NCBI GenBank assembly: GCA_038227045.1
Contig: JBBRQD010000136.1
Location: 1 to 13,812 of the forward strand
DNA from: JANXLS01 sp038227045
GTDB taxonomy: Bacteria > Planctomycetota > SZUA-567 > H5-PLA8
Direction: 5' to 3'
DNA length: 13,812 bases
The position numbers were made by a program, and so were the translations under genes. The notes below the pieces were generated by a model. That model worked only from the letters and a program-made list of their open reading frames with translations, was not told where the DNA came from and did not search any database. Position 1 is the first letter of the stretch. Each line of letters starts with the position of its first letter. This document shows positions 1-6,318 of this stretch, piece after piece.

Positions 1-142
1 CGTCATTATCGCGCCGCGCCGGGCAAGTTGAACGAGGCGGTCGAGCAAAGGCGTATTGGGAAGATACGACGTGCGAGACCAACGAAGTTCAACGCCGCCC
101 GCCGCAAGCGAGAATGATGCTTTAGAAATGCGCGGGTCAATA
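1..142. repeat. Palindromic repeat element, copy 1 (left end cut by window)
   Basis: This is nearly the same sequence as 6145-6281. The two align base for base except for a 5-bp insertion here (an extra GCGCC-type unit near position 16) and one substitution (A instead of C near position 69). The right terminal arm (108-140) is complete and is followed by TA (141-142). Only the last 12 bases of the left arm are inside the window. The interior is also self-complementary, so a single strand can fold into one long hairpin. The substitution breaks one pair of the apical 7-bp stem that is perfect in copy 2. It contains no credible gene. It behaves like a small non-autonomous mobile element (MITE-like) or an intergenic palindromic repeat; the class is an inference. 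Confidence 0.85.
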
Positions 143-336
143 ATGAGATTAACGCCTCGATTTAGCCGAAACCCGGCACAACCAATGGTTATTCGCATCA
201 ATTCTGCGACTCGACACTTTTACCACAGCCACTTTTATGAGCGTTGCGCAGCACGCAAGCGCTTAATGTCGAGAGGGATGGACCAGGGTCTTCAAACTGG
301 CTCAAAGCAAAACGCAATGCGCAGTATAGTTCAAAA

Positions 337-364
337 TTGCATTGCTTGAGAATAGCACTATAAT
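337..364 (+). promoter_or_regulatory. Probable sigma-70-type promoter of the lipoprotein hydrolase gene
   Basis: A perfect TATAAT (359-364) lies 16 bp after TTGCAT (337-342), which matches the -35 consensus in 3 of 6 bases. Transcription would start near 371, about 20 nt before the ATG at 390, leaving room for the GGAG ribosome binding site at 378-381. The -10 match is strong and the -35 is weak. The rest of the stretch between the repeat element and this promoter (143-336) shows no gene or RNA that I can recognise. Confidence 0.5.
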
Positions 365-389
365 TTCGGGCAAATCCGGAGTTTTTTTG

Positions 390-1367
390 ATGCCGTATAA
401 AATTTGGGCGATACTTCCGCTGCTCCTGGTATATGGTTGCGCACGGCATTCCAATGGGACAGGGAGTATTGGTACTTCTGGCAACACGGCGATTGAAGAA
501 CAGAACGACGCTGTTTTTACGTCGCATCGAGGGGGCCGCGATGTAACGCGCGAATTTACGCAACGTTTTTATGCTGCAGCGTCGAACCAGAACGGGGCAA
601 GCTCAAAAGCCCTTGAGGGATGTGACATTCTGCTGGTTCACGGCTGGCTCGGCGAAACGGCTATCCGTCTGACCCATTTTCTCGATGGATTGAATTGCAA
701 TCAGCGGACGCTCGACTATCTGAAAGACCAACGTTTCGCTGCCGGCGAAATGGGGCTATGTTCGAGGGCGCCGCCATTTCGCTCCGAGGCGGTGTGTCTT
801 TGCGGCGAAAAAATTGCGCGGATGATTGCGTCAAATCCGCGTCCGGTGATCGTTGTCTCCCACAGCAAAGGATGTCTCGATACGCTGGAGGCTCTGCTGC
901 GCTTGCAACGCGACGGACAATTGAACAAAGTGAAGGGTTGGATTTCCTTGCAGGGGCCGCTCTATGGTTCGGAAGAGGCCGCGACATTTCTAAACCATTC
1001 GAATTTTATTGGAAAGTTACGCATTAAATTACTGGGTGCCCGCATCGAAGGCCTGCATGATATGACCCCGATCGTGCGGGAGGAATACATGGCGTGCCAT
1101 CGAATGGAGATCGATGCGGTTGTCCACGCGCTTCCGATTCTATGCTTTGCGAGTTGGAAAACGCCGGTCTGTCCGAACGAACTGCTCAGCGACGGGCATG
1201 TCGAACCTGAACGCGCGATTTTGCCAGGAGCCGATTACATCGCCAAAAGTGGCGTGAGTCATGCCATGCCGGTGATCAGCCGAAAGGCCGAATATTTCGA
1301 TCGCATCACGTTTACCAAAACAATGCTGGCGATGCTGAACGATCGAATTGTACAATCGCCGAAATAA
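390..1367 (+). CDS. Lipoprotein alpha/beta hydrolase (lipase/esterase-like)
   Basis: 325 aa. I chose ATG 390 because GGAG (378-381) sits 8 nt upstream and the protein then opens with a compact lipoprotein signal, MPYKIWAILPLLLVYG|C17. A TTG start at 342 would add 16 residues in front of that signal. The alpha/beta hydrolase core is visible: strand plus oxyanion loop 'LLVHGWLG' (81-88), nucleophile elbow S-H-S-K-G with Ser159 (a GxSxG variant with Ser in place of the first Gly), acid in 'SDGHV' (Asp268) and base in 'VSHAMP' (His291). The order and the 'LPGADYI' segment fit serine esterases or lipases of the PHB-depolymerase/lipase type. It is probably anchored in the outer or inner membrane and cleaves an ester. 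The substrate is unknown. It has ten cysteines including the lipobox, many for a protein this size, which suggests disulfides in the envelope. It is followed by 195 bp before the next gene, so it is probably monocistronic. Confidence 0.82.
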   Translation: MPYKIWAILPLLLVYGCARHSNGTGSIGTSGNTAIEEQNDAVFTSHRGGRDVTREFTQRFYAAASNQNGASSKALEGCDILLVHGWLGETAIRLTHFLDGLNCNQRTLDYLKDQRFAAGEMGLCSRAPPFRSEAVCLCGEKIARMIASNPRPVIVVSHSKGCLDTLEALLRLQRDGQLNKVKGWISLQGPLYGSEEAATFLNHSNFIGKLRIKLLGARIEGLHDMTPIVREEYMACHRMEIDAVVHALPILCFASWKTPVCPNELLSDGHVEPERAILPGADYIAKSGVSHAMPVISRKAEYFDRITFTKTMLAMLNDRIVQSPK

Positions 1368-1471
1368 TAATTTCGCCAGACAGGGCACTCGGTTTTCGAT
1401 CGAGAACTCTGTCAGGGCAGACCCCGTGCTCCGCGCTCATCAGCAGGACTCCCCCGTTTTTCCCAGCAGCC

Positions 1472-1501
1472 TGAACAGCATCTCACACGTCATACTAAAA
1501 T
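1472..1501 (+). promoter_or_regulatory. Candidate promoter of the STN/HEAT gene
   Basis: TGAACA (1472-1477, 4 of 6 to the -35 consensus) and TAAAAT (1496-1501, 5 of 6 to the -10) are separated by 18 bp. This would give a leader of about 55 nt before the ATG at 1563. It is the only reasonable pair in the gap after the hydrolase gene, where no gene or clear terminator is visible. The matches are modest. Confidence 0.33.
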
Positions 1502-1562
1502 GTTTTAAAAATCGCGGCGTCGATCGGATCTGCCGGCATTGCCGGCGAAAGGAATACTGAGC

Positions 1563-4157
1563 ATGAAGATCGCACGGGCCTTCGCGGTGGCGATGGCCGC
1601 AGTCGTCTTGATTTCAGGCGGACACTACGCATTTGGCGCGGACGGCGTGATCAGCGGCACTCCGGACGCCGAGCTTGCTGACATTCTCAAAACGAAAGTG
1701 ACGGTCAGCTACCGCTCTGAGTATCTGGTGGGCATTGCGCTGGACCTCTGGGGCCGGAGCGGATTGCGCGGCGTCTGCCCAATGCCGATCCGCACGGAAC
1801 ACGTTTACACATTCGATCTAAAGGAGAAGACCGTTCGCGAGGTGCTGGAACGCGTGGCGGCCGACGGCGGTCTGCAGATCGAATGCCGCGGCCGCACGGT
1901 CGTGTTCTGGAAACCGGCCGCGGACGGGGTCATCGCGGACCTCGGGAAACAACTGCGCTCGCACGACGTGCGGGAGCGCGTGATGGCCTTGAGCGATTTA
2001 GGCAGACTCGGCGACAAGCGCGTTTATCCGCTGATTTTCTCGGCGCTCAATGACAGCAACGAAGCGGTCGCTTTCGAAGCCGTACATCAGCTTGCCTGCC
2101 AGTCGGACTATCTGCCGCACGGCCGGATTCTGCGCATGGTGAGCGGAACGGATGCGTATGTGAGCACGCTCATGAAGGACATCTCGCCTGAAAAAGTGGA
2201 GAAAGTGGGGGGCTTCAACAATATCCTCGTGGGCTCGGCGGGCTTCAGCAACATCCTTTCGCGCTGGCGGATCGTCACGTCGCTGGACGGCCCAAACGCG
2301 CGGCAGGCCATGCGGCAATTCCTCACGCATCCCAATTACGCCCCCCTTGCGGCGCTGATGATCGCCAACGACGAATCCATTGAAGCGTATATCCAGAATC
2401 TGCTGAAAAGCGATGGGCTCTCGCGACGAAGTGCGCTGTGTCTGATGGCCAAGCGCGGACTGCGGCGCGATCTGGATCAACTGCTGGCGTTTTTGAACGG
2501 GCCCGACAAGGACTCGGCCGTTTCGGCCATGTGTGCGCTGGGAAATATCGGATGGGGAATTGATGAGTTGGGCCCCTTCCACGACCCGCGCATTTTTCCC
2601 GTGTTGAATAAATTTGCCGGCGATTCCGACGTGCGCGTCAGGGTGTCCGCCGTCGAGGCCCTGTGCAAGACGCAGGATCCGCGGGCATTGGAAACGGTCT
2701 ACAAACTGTTGAGCGATCCGGTTAACGAGGTGCGCTATGCGGCGGCGATGAATGCGCACAATCTGCCGAATATCGATTCGCAAACCATTGAACGCATCGC
2801 GAAGATGGCCGAGAACGAAACGGATATCAATGTGCGCCATCCAGCGGCAATAGGTCTGCGCAGGATCGCCGACGGCTATGCGGTGCAGTGCATGATCGAG
2901 CTGTTGAACAGCCCTAAGCCGGAAGTGCGCGCCGATTTCTGCGACCTGATCAGCCAGCGATACTATTATTATACGAATCGCGTGGACGATCCGGCGATTG
3001 TGCCCGCGCTGCTCAAGCTGACGCAGGACGATGCGCATGTTTCCTTGTGGAACGACCAAGTGCGCCATCACGCGCTCGAGGCGCTGGGGAGTTTTCCGTG
3101 CCCACTCGTGACCGGGACACTGTCCGCCGCCGTGTTGCTTCCGGAGAAACAATTGAACGCGATCGAATGGGAATTTTTCGCCACGCGCGCCCCCCAGGTG
3201 CCGGGATGCAGCGAATTCATCACGCAAAACACCTTCGATTCGCACGGCGGCAAACAGCGACTGATGGATGCGCGCGCCTGGGGCGCGGCAGCAAAAGCAT
3301 GGGTGTGCGCCGATCCCGAAGCCGGCGCGAAAATAGCGAAGCTCCCCGGCGAGCATCCGCTGCTGATCGAATTGCTCGCCGAAGCGACGGGCGACCCGCG
3401 CGTCGTTCAACGGCTGTTCCCGATGACGGCGAGCGCCGACGTGGCAATCCGCCGGATGACGGTGGATGCCTTGAATCATTGCAGACAGAGGAATGCATTC
3501 TACTACGGCTTTCACGATTTCCCATTGACGCTGACGATTCCGCCGCTGACCGAACTGGCGAAGGACAGCGACCCCCATGTGAGCGAGACCGCGGCCACGG
3601 CGCTGCTGCAAATGTCGAAATTGTTCAAGAGCATCAACGTGGCGGAGGTGCTGGCGTCGATTCCCGATCCTGCCGTGAAAGCGCGTGTCGCGAAGGCCAA
3701 TGGTTCACCGCTTCCAAACACAGCGCAGCCGATTTCCGCAGCGAAGAGCGAATCCGGCGCGGCGGCGATCGCGTCGCCGGGCGATGTGACGCCGGAAACG
3801 AAAAAGATGCGGGACGCGCTGCTGAACGCGGCCAAGGACGAAGCGCGCAAGAAAATCAAATCGGGAGTCGAGAAAGCGCTGGCGAAACATCCTAAGTTTT
3901 CGCCGGATATGCAGGCGATGATGCGCAGCAGCTCGGTTCAGGAGACGTGGCTGAAGGTCATCGTGAATGGCGCGTTCTTAGTGTGCGCCAAACCAGTCAG
4001 CGACGCGCAGTTCGTGAACGCATGCGAGGCAATCCGCCGCATGCGCGAAGGCGGAACGGGCCTCGAAGGCGATGCGTTTATCGACGATTATGTGTCGAAG
4101 GCAATCGAGGCATCCGCAAAGCCGGGCGATGCCGGAAAGCCGGCGTCCAAAAAGTAG
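1563..4157 (+). CDS. Exported STN-like domain + HEAT-repeat protein
   Basis: 864 aa. ATG 1563 is preceded by AAAGGA (1548-1553, 9-nt spacing) and gives a clean Sec signal peptide (MKIARAF... to AFGA, about residue 26). A TTG at 1539 would only add residues before it. Residues about 35-117 look like a secretin/TonB short N-terminal (STN) type fold: a 'VTVSYRSEYLVGIALDLW' strand-helix, then 'FDLKEKTVREVLERVAADGGLQIE' and a 'RTVVFW' strand. Residues about 125-705 are tandem HEAT/armadillo-type helical pairs, with units such as 'DVRERVMALSDLGRLGD' and 'DSDVRVRVSAVEALCKTQDPRALETVYKLL'. An Ala/Ser/Pro-rich linker (about 705-742) leads to a charged helical tail (743-864) that I do not recognise. Such proteins are probably protein-binding scaffolds in the periplasm; no catalytic motif is visible. 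It runs convergently toward the next gene. Confidence 0.8.
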   Translation: MKIARAFAVAMAAVVLISGGHYAFGADGVISGTPDAELADILKTKVTVSYRSEYLVGIALDLWGRSGLRGVCPMPIRTEHVYTFDLKEKTVREVLERVAADGGLQIECRGRTVVFWKPAADGVIADLGKQLRSHDVRERVMALSDLGRLGDKRVYPLIFSALNDSNEAVAFEAVHQLACQSDYLPHGRILRMVSGTDAYVSTLMKDISPEKVEKVGGFNNILVGSAGFSNILSRWRIVTSLDGPNARQAMRQFLTHPNYAPLAALMIANDESIEAYIQNLLKSDGLSRRSALCLMAKRGLRRDLDQLLAFLNGPDKDSAVSAMCALGNIGWGIDELGPFHDPRIFPVLNKFAGDSDVRVRVSAVEALCKTQDPRALETVYKLLSDPVNEVRYAAAMNAHNLPNIDSQTIERIAKMAENETDINVRHPAAIGLRRIADGYAVQCMIELLNSPKPEVRADFCDLISQRYYYYTNRVDDPAIVPALLKLTQDDAHVSLWNDQVRHHALEALGSFPCPLVTGTLSAAVLLPEKQLNAIEWEFFATRAPQVPGCSEFITQNTFDSHGGKQRLMDARAWGAAAKAWVCADPEAGAKIAKLPGEHPLLIELLAEATGDPRVVQRLFPMTASADVAIRRMTVDALNHCRQRNAFYYGFHDFPLTLTIPPLTELAKDSDPHVSETAATALLQMSKLFKSINVAEVLASIPDPAVKARVAKANGSPLPNTAQPISAAKSESGAAAIASPGDVTPETKKMRDALLNAAKDEARKKIKSGVEKALAKHPKFSPDMQAMMRSSSVQETWLKVIVNGAFLVCAKPVSDAQFVNACEAIRRMREGGTGLEGDAFIDDYVSKAIEASAKPGDAGKPASKK

Positions 4158-4194
4158 GAAGCCGGCAATTAATTCAAACGGCGCGGATCACTCG

Positions 4195-4249
4195 CCCGCG
4201 TCGGGTTTTGATATTGCCTCTAAGTTCGCGGGTCCGAGCATTCGGTTTT
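4195..4249 (+). terminator. Possible weak terminator hairpins between convergent genes
   Basis: In the 102-bp gap between the two converging genes there are two short stems, each followed by four T. One is CCCG-CGT-CGGG-TTTT (4195-4209) and the other CCGA-GCAT-TCGG-TTTT (4234-4249). Each stem is only 4 bp, so these are weak intrinsic terminators at best for the STN/HEAT gene. Confidence 0.27.
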
Positions 4250-4259
4250 CGGAAAGTCT

Positions 4260-5756
4260 TCATTTCGCGAAGAATTTCGCCATCAAGGTTTGGAACCATT
4301 GCGTGCCGGTAAAGCCCAAATGGCCTCCGTGTGGGAGCAGCAGAAGCTGCGGTTCTTTCAGAGCCAGCTTGAGTTCAGCGAGATCCTCGGGATTGTTGAG
4401 CGGATCGTCCTCGGACACCACCACCTGTACGAAATTTGGAGCGCCGTTCATCAGATTTTTGAGCCGTCCGAAGTCCGAGTCGTCTCCTTTGGCTTCCCAA
4501 AAGGGGCGGCACAGCAGGAAAAAATAGTTCTTGAATGTCCAATGGTTCAAGTCGTCCATCCTTCTCTTGATGTAATCGCGCTGGTTGCTGAAACGCGATT
4601 CGAAATCGTCTTTCAGCGCGTCAAATTCACGGCTGCTCATCTGATTCTTCCGTTCCGCCAGCACGATTTTCTGTTGCTCGTAGTTGGATTTCAGCAACTC
4701 CAATTGTTCTTTGCGATGACTTTCACATTCCGGCGATTCGTCGAAGTCATGCAGGCGCTGCTTCAATTTCGGCATGTACCGTTCCATGTTGTCTTTGGTG
4801 ATCGAGATGAAATCGCTGTGGAACGAGTAGCCGACACCGGCGCGCATCAATGAAAGTTCCTTTTCGGAGGGATCGTCGTTGTCTGGCGTGAATCCGTTAA
4901 TCAATCGTGCCAGCGACAGCTTCCCGAACCGCGACCGGTCTTCGCGGTAGTATTTATCGAACAAAAACGTGGTATGGAGAAAATCGACCGGCGTGGAAAT
5001 CACCAGCACCCGGTCCAGCGGCCAGATGCTCGACGACGGTTCGCGCAGGGTCTGTAGTGCAATATTGCCGCCGTAACTTGCGCCCAGCAACCGCACCGAC
5101 GAGATGCGATCGCGGTATGTGCCGCCATGCTCGGGATCGGGCGTGGCCAGAAACGCGTTGATGATCCGCGCGGTCAGCCGGCCCTCCTCGGCGATGTTGC
5201 CGGCCACGCCCTGTCCGATCGCGCGGTTCATGTTGTTTCGAATCAGCGAATCGAAGCTCAGCACGTGATTGCCGGCCCGGTACAGATCCGCCTGCCACGC
5301 GCGCGCATTGCGATCGTCGGAGGTCTGGCCGAAGCCCAGCAGCGTGACCGCCAGCGGCGCTTTGCCCTGCTGCCAGAATGCTTTGACTTCGATATCCGCG
5401 CGGAATTCGGTCAGCGATTTCGAGACGAAGATTTTTCGCTCGCCTTCCAATTTGCGCGATTCGAACTGATCGTAATTAATCGTGCACAGCAGCCCGCAGG
5501 AATTAATCTTGCCGTGCTTTGTGCAGTGCATTTCAATGTCGTGTTGAAGATCCGGCAGATCGCCCATGGTTATGGGTTTGAAACCCGGGATGTCCTCGCA
5601 CTCCAGCCGCGGCACAACGAGCTTTTCGCCCACATCGGGCCTGTTTCTCTGGAGATACAAATCCAGATCGTTCTCCGGAGCGGGCAGATCGCCCCCATTG
5701 CAGCAGACCGCGACGCACGCCATCCACAGCAGCATAGGTTTTTTAAAGCGCAGCAT
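4260..5756 (-). CDS. Exported alpha/beta hydrolase with coiled-coil insert (YheT-like motifs)
   Basis: 498 aa from ATG 5756. GAGGG (5764-5768) lies 7 nt before it and the N-terminus becomes a hydrophobic leader (MLRFKKPMLLWMACVAVCC). The open frame continues upstream to 6011, but that extension looks non-coding. The hydrolase core starts around 'LAVTLLGFGQT' (135-145), has the nucleophile elbow GASYGG with Ser227, an acid in 'SEDDP' (Asp450/451), and the base in 'PHGGHLGF' with His479. The 'GGHxGF' plus 'DDP' pairing is characteristic of the YheT/AbhD1-3 branch of alpha/beta hydrolases. Between strand 'VLVIST' (250-255) and 'FVQVVVSEDD' lies about 190 residues of insert, including a charged, probably coiled-coil stretch (about 340-400). 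Cys53, 78, 87 and 91 lie in the exported N-terminal region and could form disulfides. It could be a secreted or lipid-anchored esterase (C18 or C19 as lipid site is doubtful). Substrate unknown. Unrelated in sequence to the hydrolase at 390-1367. Confidence 0.78.
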   Translation of the reverse strand: MLRFKKPMLLWMACVAVCCNGGDLPAPENDLDLYLQRNRPDVGEKLVVPRLECEDIPGFKPITMGDLPDLQHDIEMHCTKHGKINSCGLLCTINYDQFESRKLEGERKIFVSKSLTEFRADIEVKAFWQQGKAPLAVTLLGFGQTSDDRNARAWQADLYRAGNHVLSFDSLIRNNMNRAIGQGVAGNIAEEGRLTARIINAFLATPDPEHGGTYRDRISSVRLLGASYGGNIALQTLREPSSSIWPLDRVLVISTPVDFLHTTFLFDKYYREDRSRFGKLSLARLINGFTPDNDDPSEKELSLMRAGVGYSFHSDFISITKDNMERYMPKLKQRLHDFDESPECESHRKEQLELLKSNYEQQKIVLAERKNQMSSREFDALKDDFESRFSNQRDYIKRRMDDLNHWTFKNYFFLLCRPFWEAKGDDSDFGRLKNLMNGAPNFVQVVVSEDDPLNNPEDLAELKLALKEPQLLLLPHGGHLGFTGTQWFQTLMAKFFAK

Positions 5757-6079
5757 TGACGTTCCCTCTAACTTCGGGTTATTCCGACACATCACGATCG
5801 CTGTCGACCGGCTGAGCAGAAAATCGAAGGGCGCAAGAGTGCTCCTCGCGATCACGCGCTTCAACGCAATGACGAAGTAAGGAGACGTAACTCCACGCCG
5901 TTTCAATCTTGTAATAGTTCCAGTTCGGTTATTTTGGATATACCAGTTTCCAAAATCAAGGAAAAATTTTCTCGAAACACATTGATAAACGGCTAACGGG
6001 GTGGAGCGCACGCAGTCTGGCGCCTACAATGATGGGCGGTTCCGGTGGAGGTTCTAAGAGCTACCGGACCGTGATTGAT
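5757..6079. other. Divergent intergenic region, no gene seen
   Basis: This gap separates two genes that run away from each other. The open frame that continues upstream of the minus-strand hydrolase (5757-6011) has no family resemblance, and a better start exists at 5756, so I treat it as non-coding. The stretch around 5890-5990 is AT-rich and probably holds the promoter of the minus-strand hydrolase, but no convincing -35/-10 pair stands out. A hairpin at 6037-6071 and a promoter at 6080-6109 are listed separately. Confidence 0.5.
6037..6071 (+). promoter_or_regulatory. Imperfect dyad upstream of the fusion-gene promoter
   Basis: CGGT-t-CCGGTGG (6037-6048) pairs with CTACCGG-ACCG (6061-6071), leaving one bulged T, one G-T pair and a 12-nt loop. 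It ends 8 bp before the candidate -35 element at 6080. No T-run follows on either strand, so it is not a classic terminator. It could be an operator for a dimeric regulator or a hairpin in a minus-strand leader; the function is not known. Confidence 0.35.
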
Positions 6080-6109
6080 TTGCAACTCGTGGTGTACACA
6101 CATTATTAT
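6080..6109 (+). promoter_or_regulatory. Candidate promoter driving the palindromic element and the fusion gene
   Basis: TTGCAA (6080-6085, 4 of 6) and TATTAT (6104-6109, 5 of 6) are separated by 18 bp. The predicted start, near 6116, is just before the palindromic element (from 6122). The whole element would then be transcribed as a roughly 200-nt structured 5' leader of the gene that starts at 6319. The spacing and the -10 are good; there is no independent support. Confidence 0.42.
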
Positions 6110-6121
6110 ATTCCTTTGATT

Positions 6122-6281
6122 TATTGGCCCGCGCATTTCTAAAGCGTCATTATCGCGCCGGGCAAGTTGAACGAGGCGGTCGAGCAAAGGCGTATTGGGA
6201 AGATACGCCGTGCGAGACCAACGAAGTTCAACGCCGCCCGCCGCAAGCGAGAATGATGCTTTAGAAATGCGCGGGTCAATA
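6122..6281. repeat. Palindromic repeat element, copy 2 (complete), MITE-like
   Basis: The terminal arms 6124-6156 and 6247-6279 are inverted repeats of 33 bp with three mismatches. They begin TTGGCCCGCGC on the left and end GCGCGGGTCAA on the right. TA dinucleotides flank them (6122-6123 and 6280-6281). Inside, CGGGC (6159-6163) and GTTGAAC (6166-6172) pair with GCCCG (6236-6240) and GTTCAAC (6226-6232). The apex is a perfect 7-bp stem GGCGTAT/ATACGCC around a 7-nt loop (6189-6209). The whole unit is therefore one long imperfect hairpin. The second copy lies at 1-142. Terminal inverted repeats flanked by TA fit a non-autonomous derivative of a TA-targeting transposon (IS630/Tc1-mariner-like), but no transposase is in view. 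The terminal TAG (6280-6282) closes the reading frame upstream of the next gene. Confidence 0.85.
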
Positions 6282-6318
6282 GTTTCACTCCGGCGTCCAA
6301 ATCGAAAGATCGCCTTGC

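Noticed and set aside
1..349. Short frames inside the palindromic element (similar peptides in both copies)
   Set aside because: The shared peptide only reflects the DNA repeat. It has no ribosome binding site and diverges outside the element.
1360..1375. CGAAAT-AATA-ATTTCG hairpin at the end of the first hydrolase gene
   Set aside because: The stem is AT-rich, only 6 bp, overlaps the stop codon and has no T-run, so it is not a credible terminator.
1998..3611. 537-aa open frame on the minus strand
   Set aside because: It is antisense to the STN/HEAT gene, rich in Arg/His/Gln as expected for a shadow frame of a GC-rich gene, and resembles no family.
5757..6011. 85-residue N-terminal extension of the minus-strand hydrolase
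   Set aside because: A good ribosome binding site and a signal-like leader occur at ATG 5756; the upstream residues would bury the leader and look non-coding.
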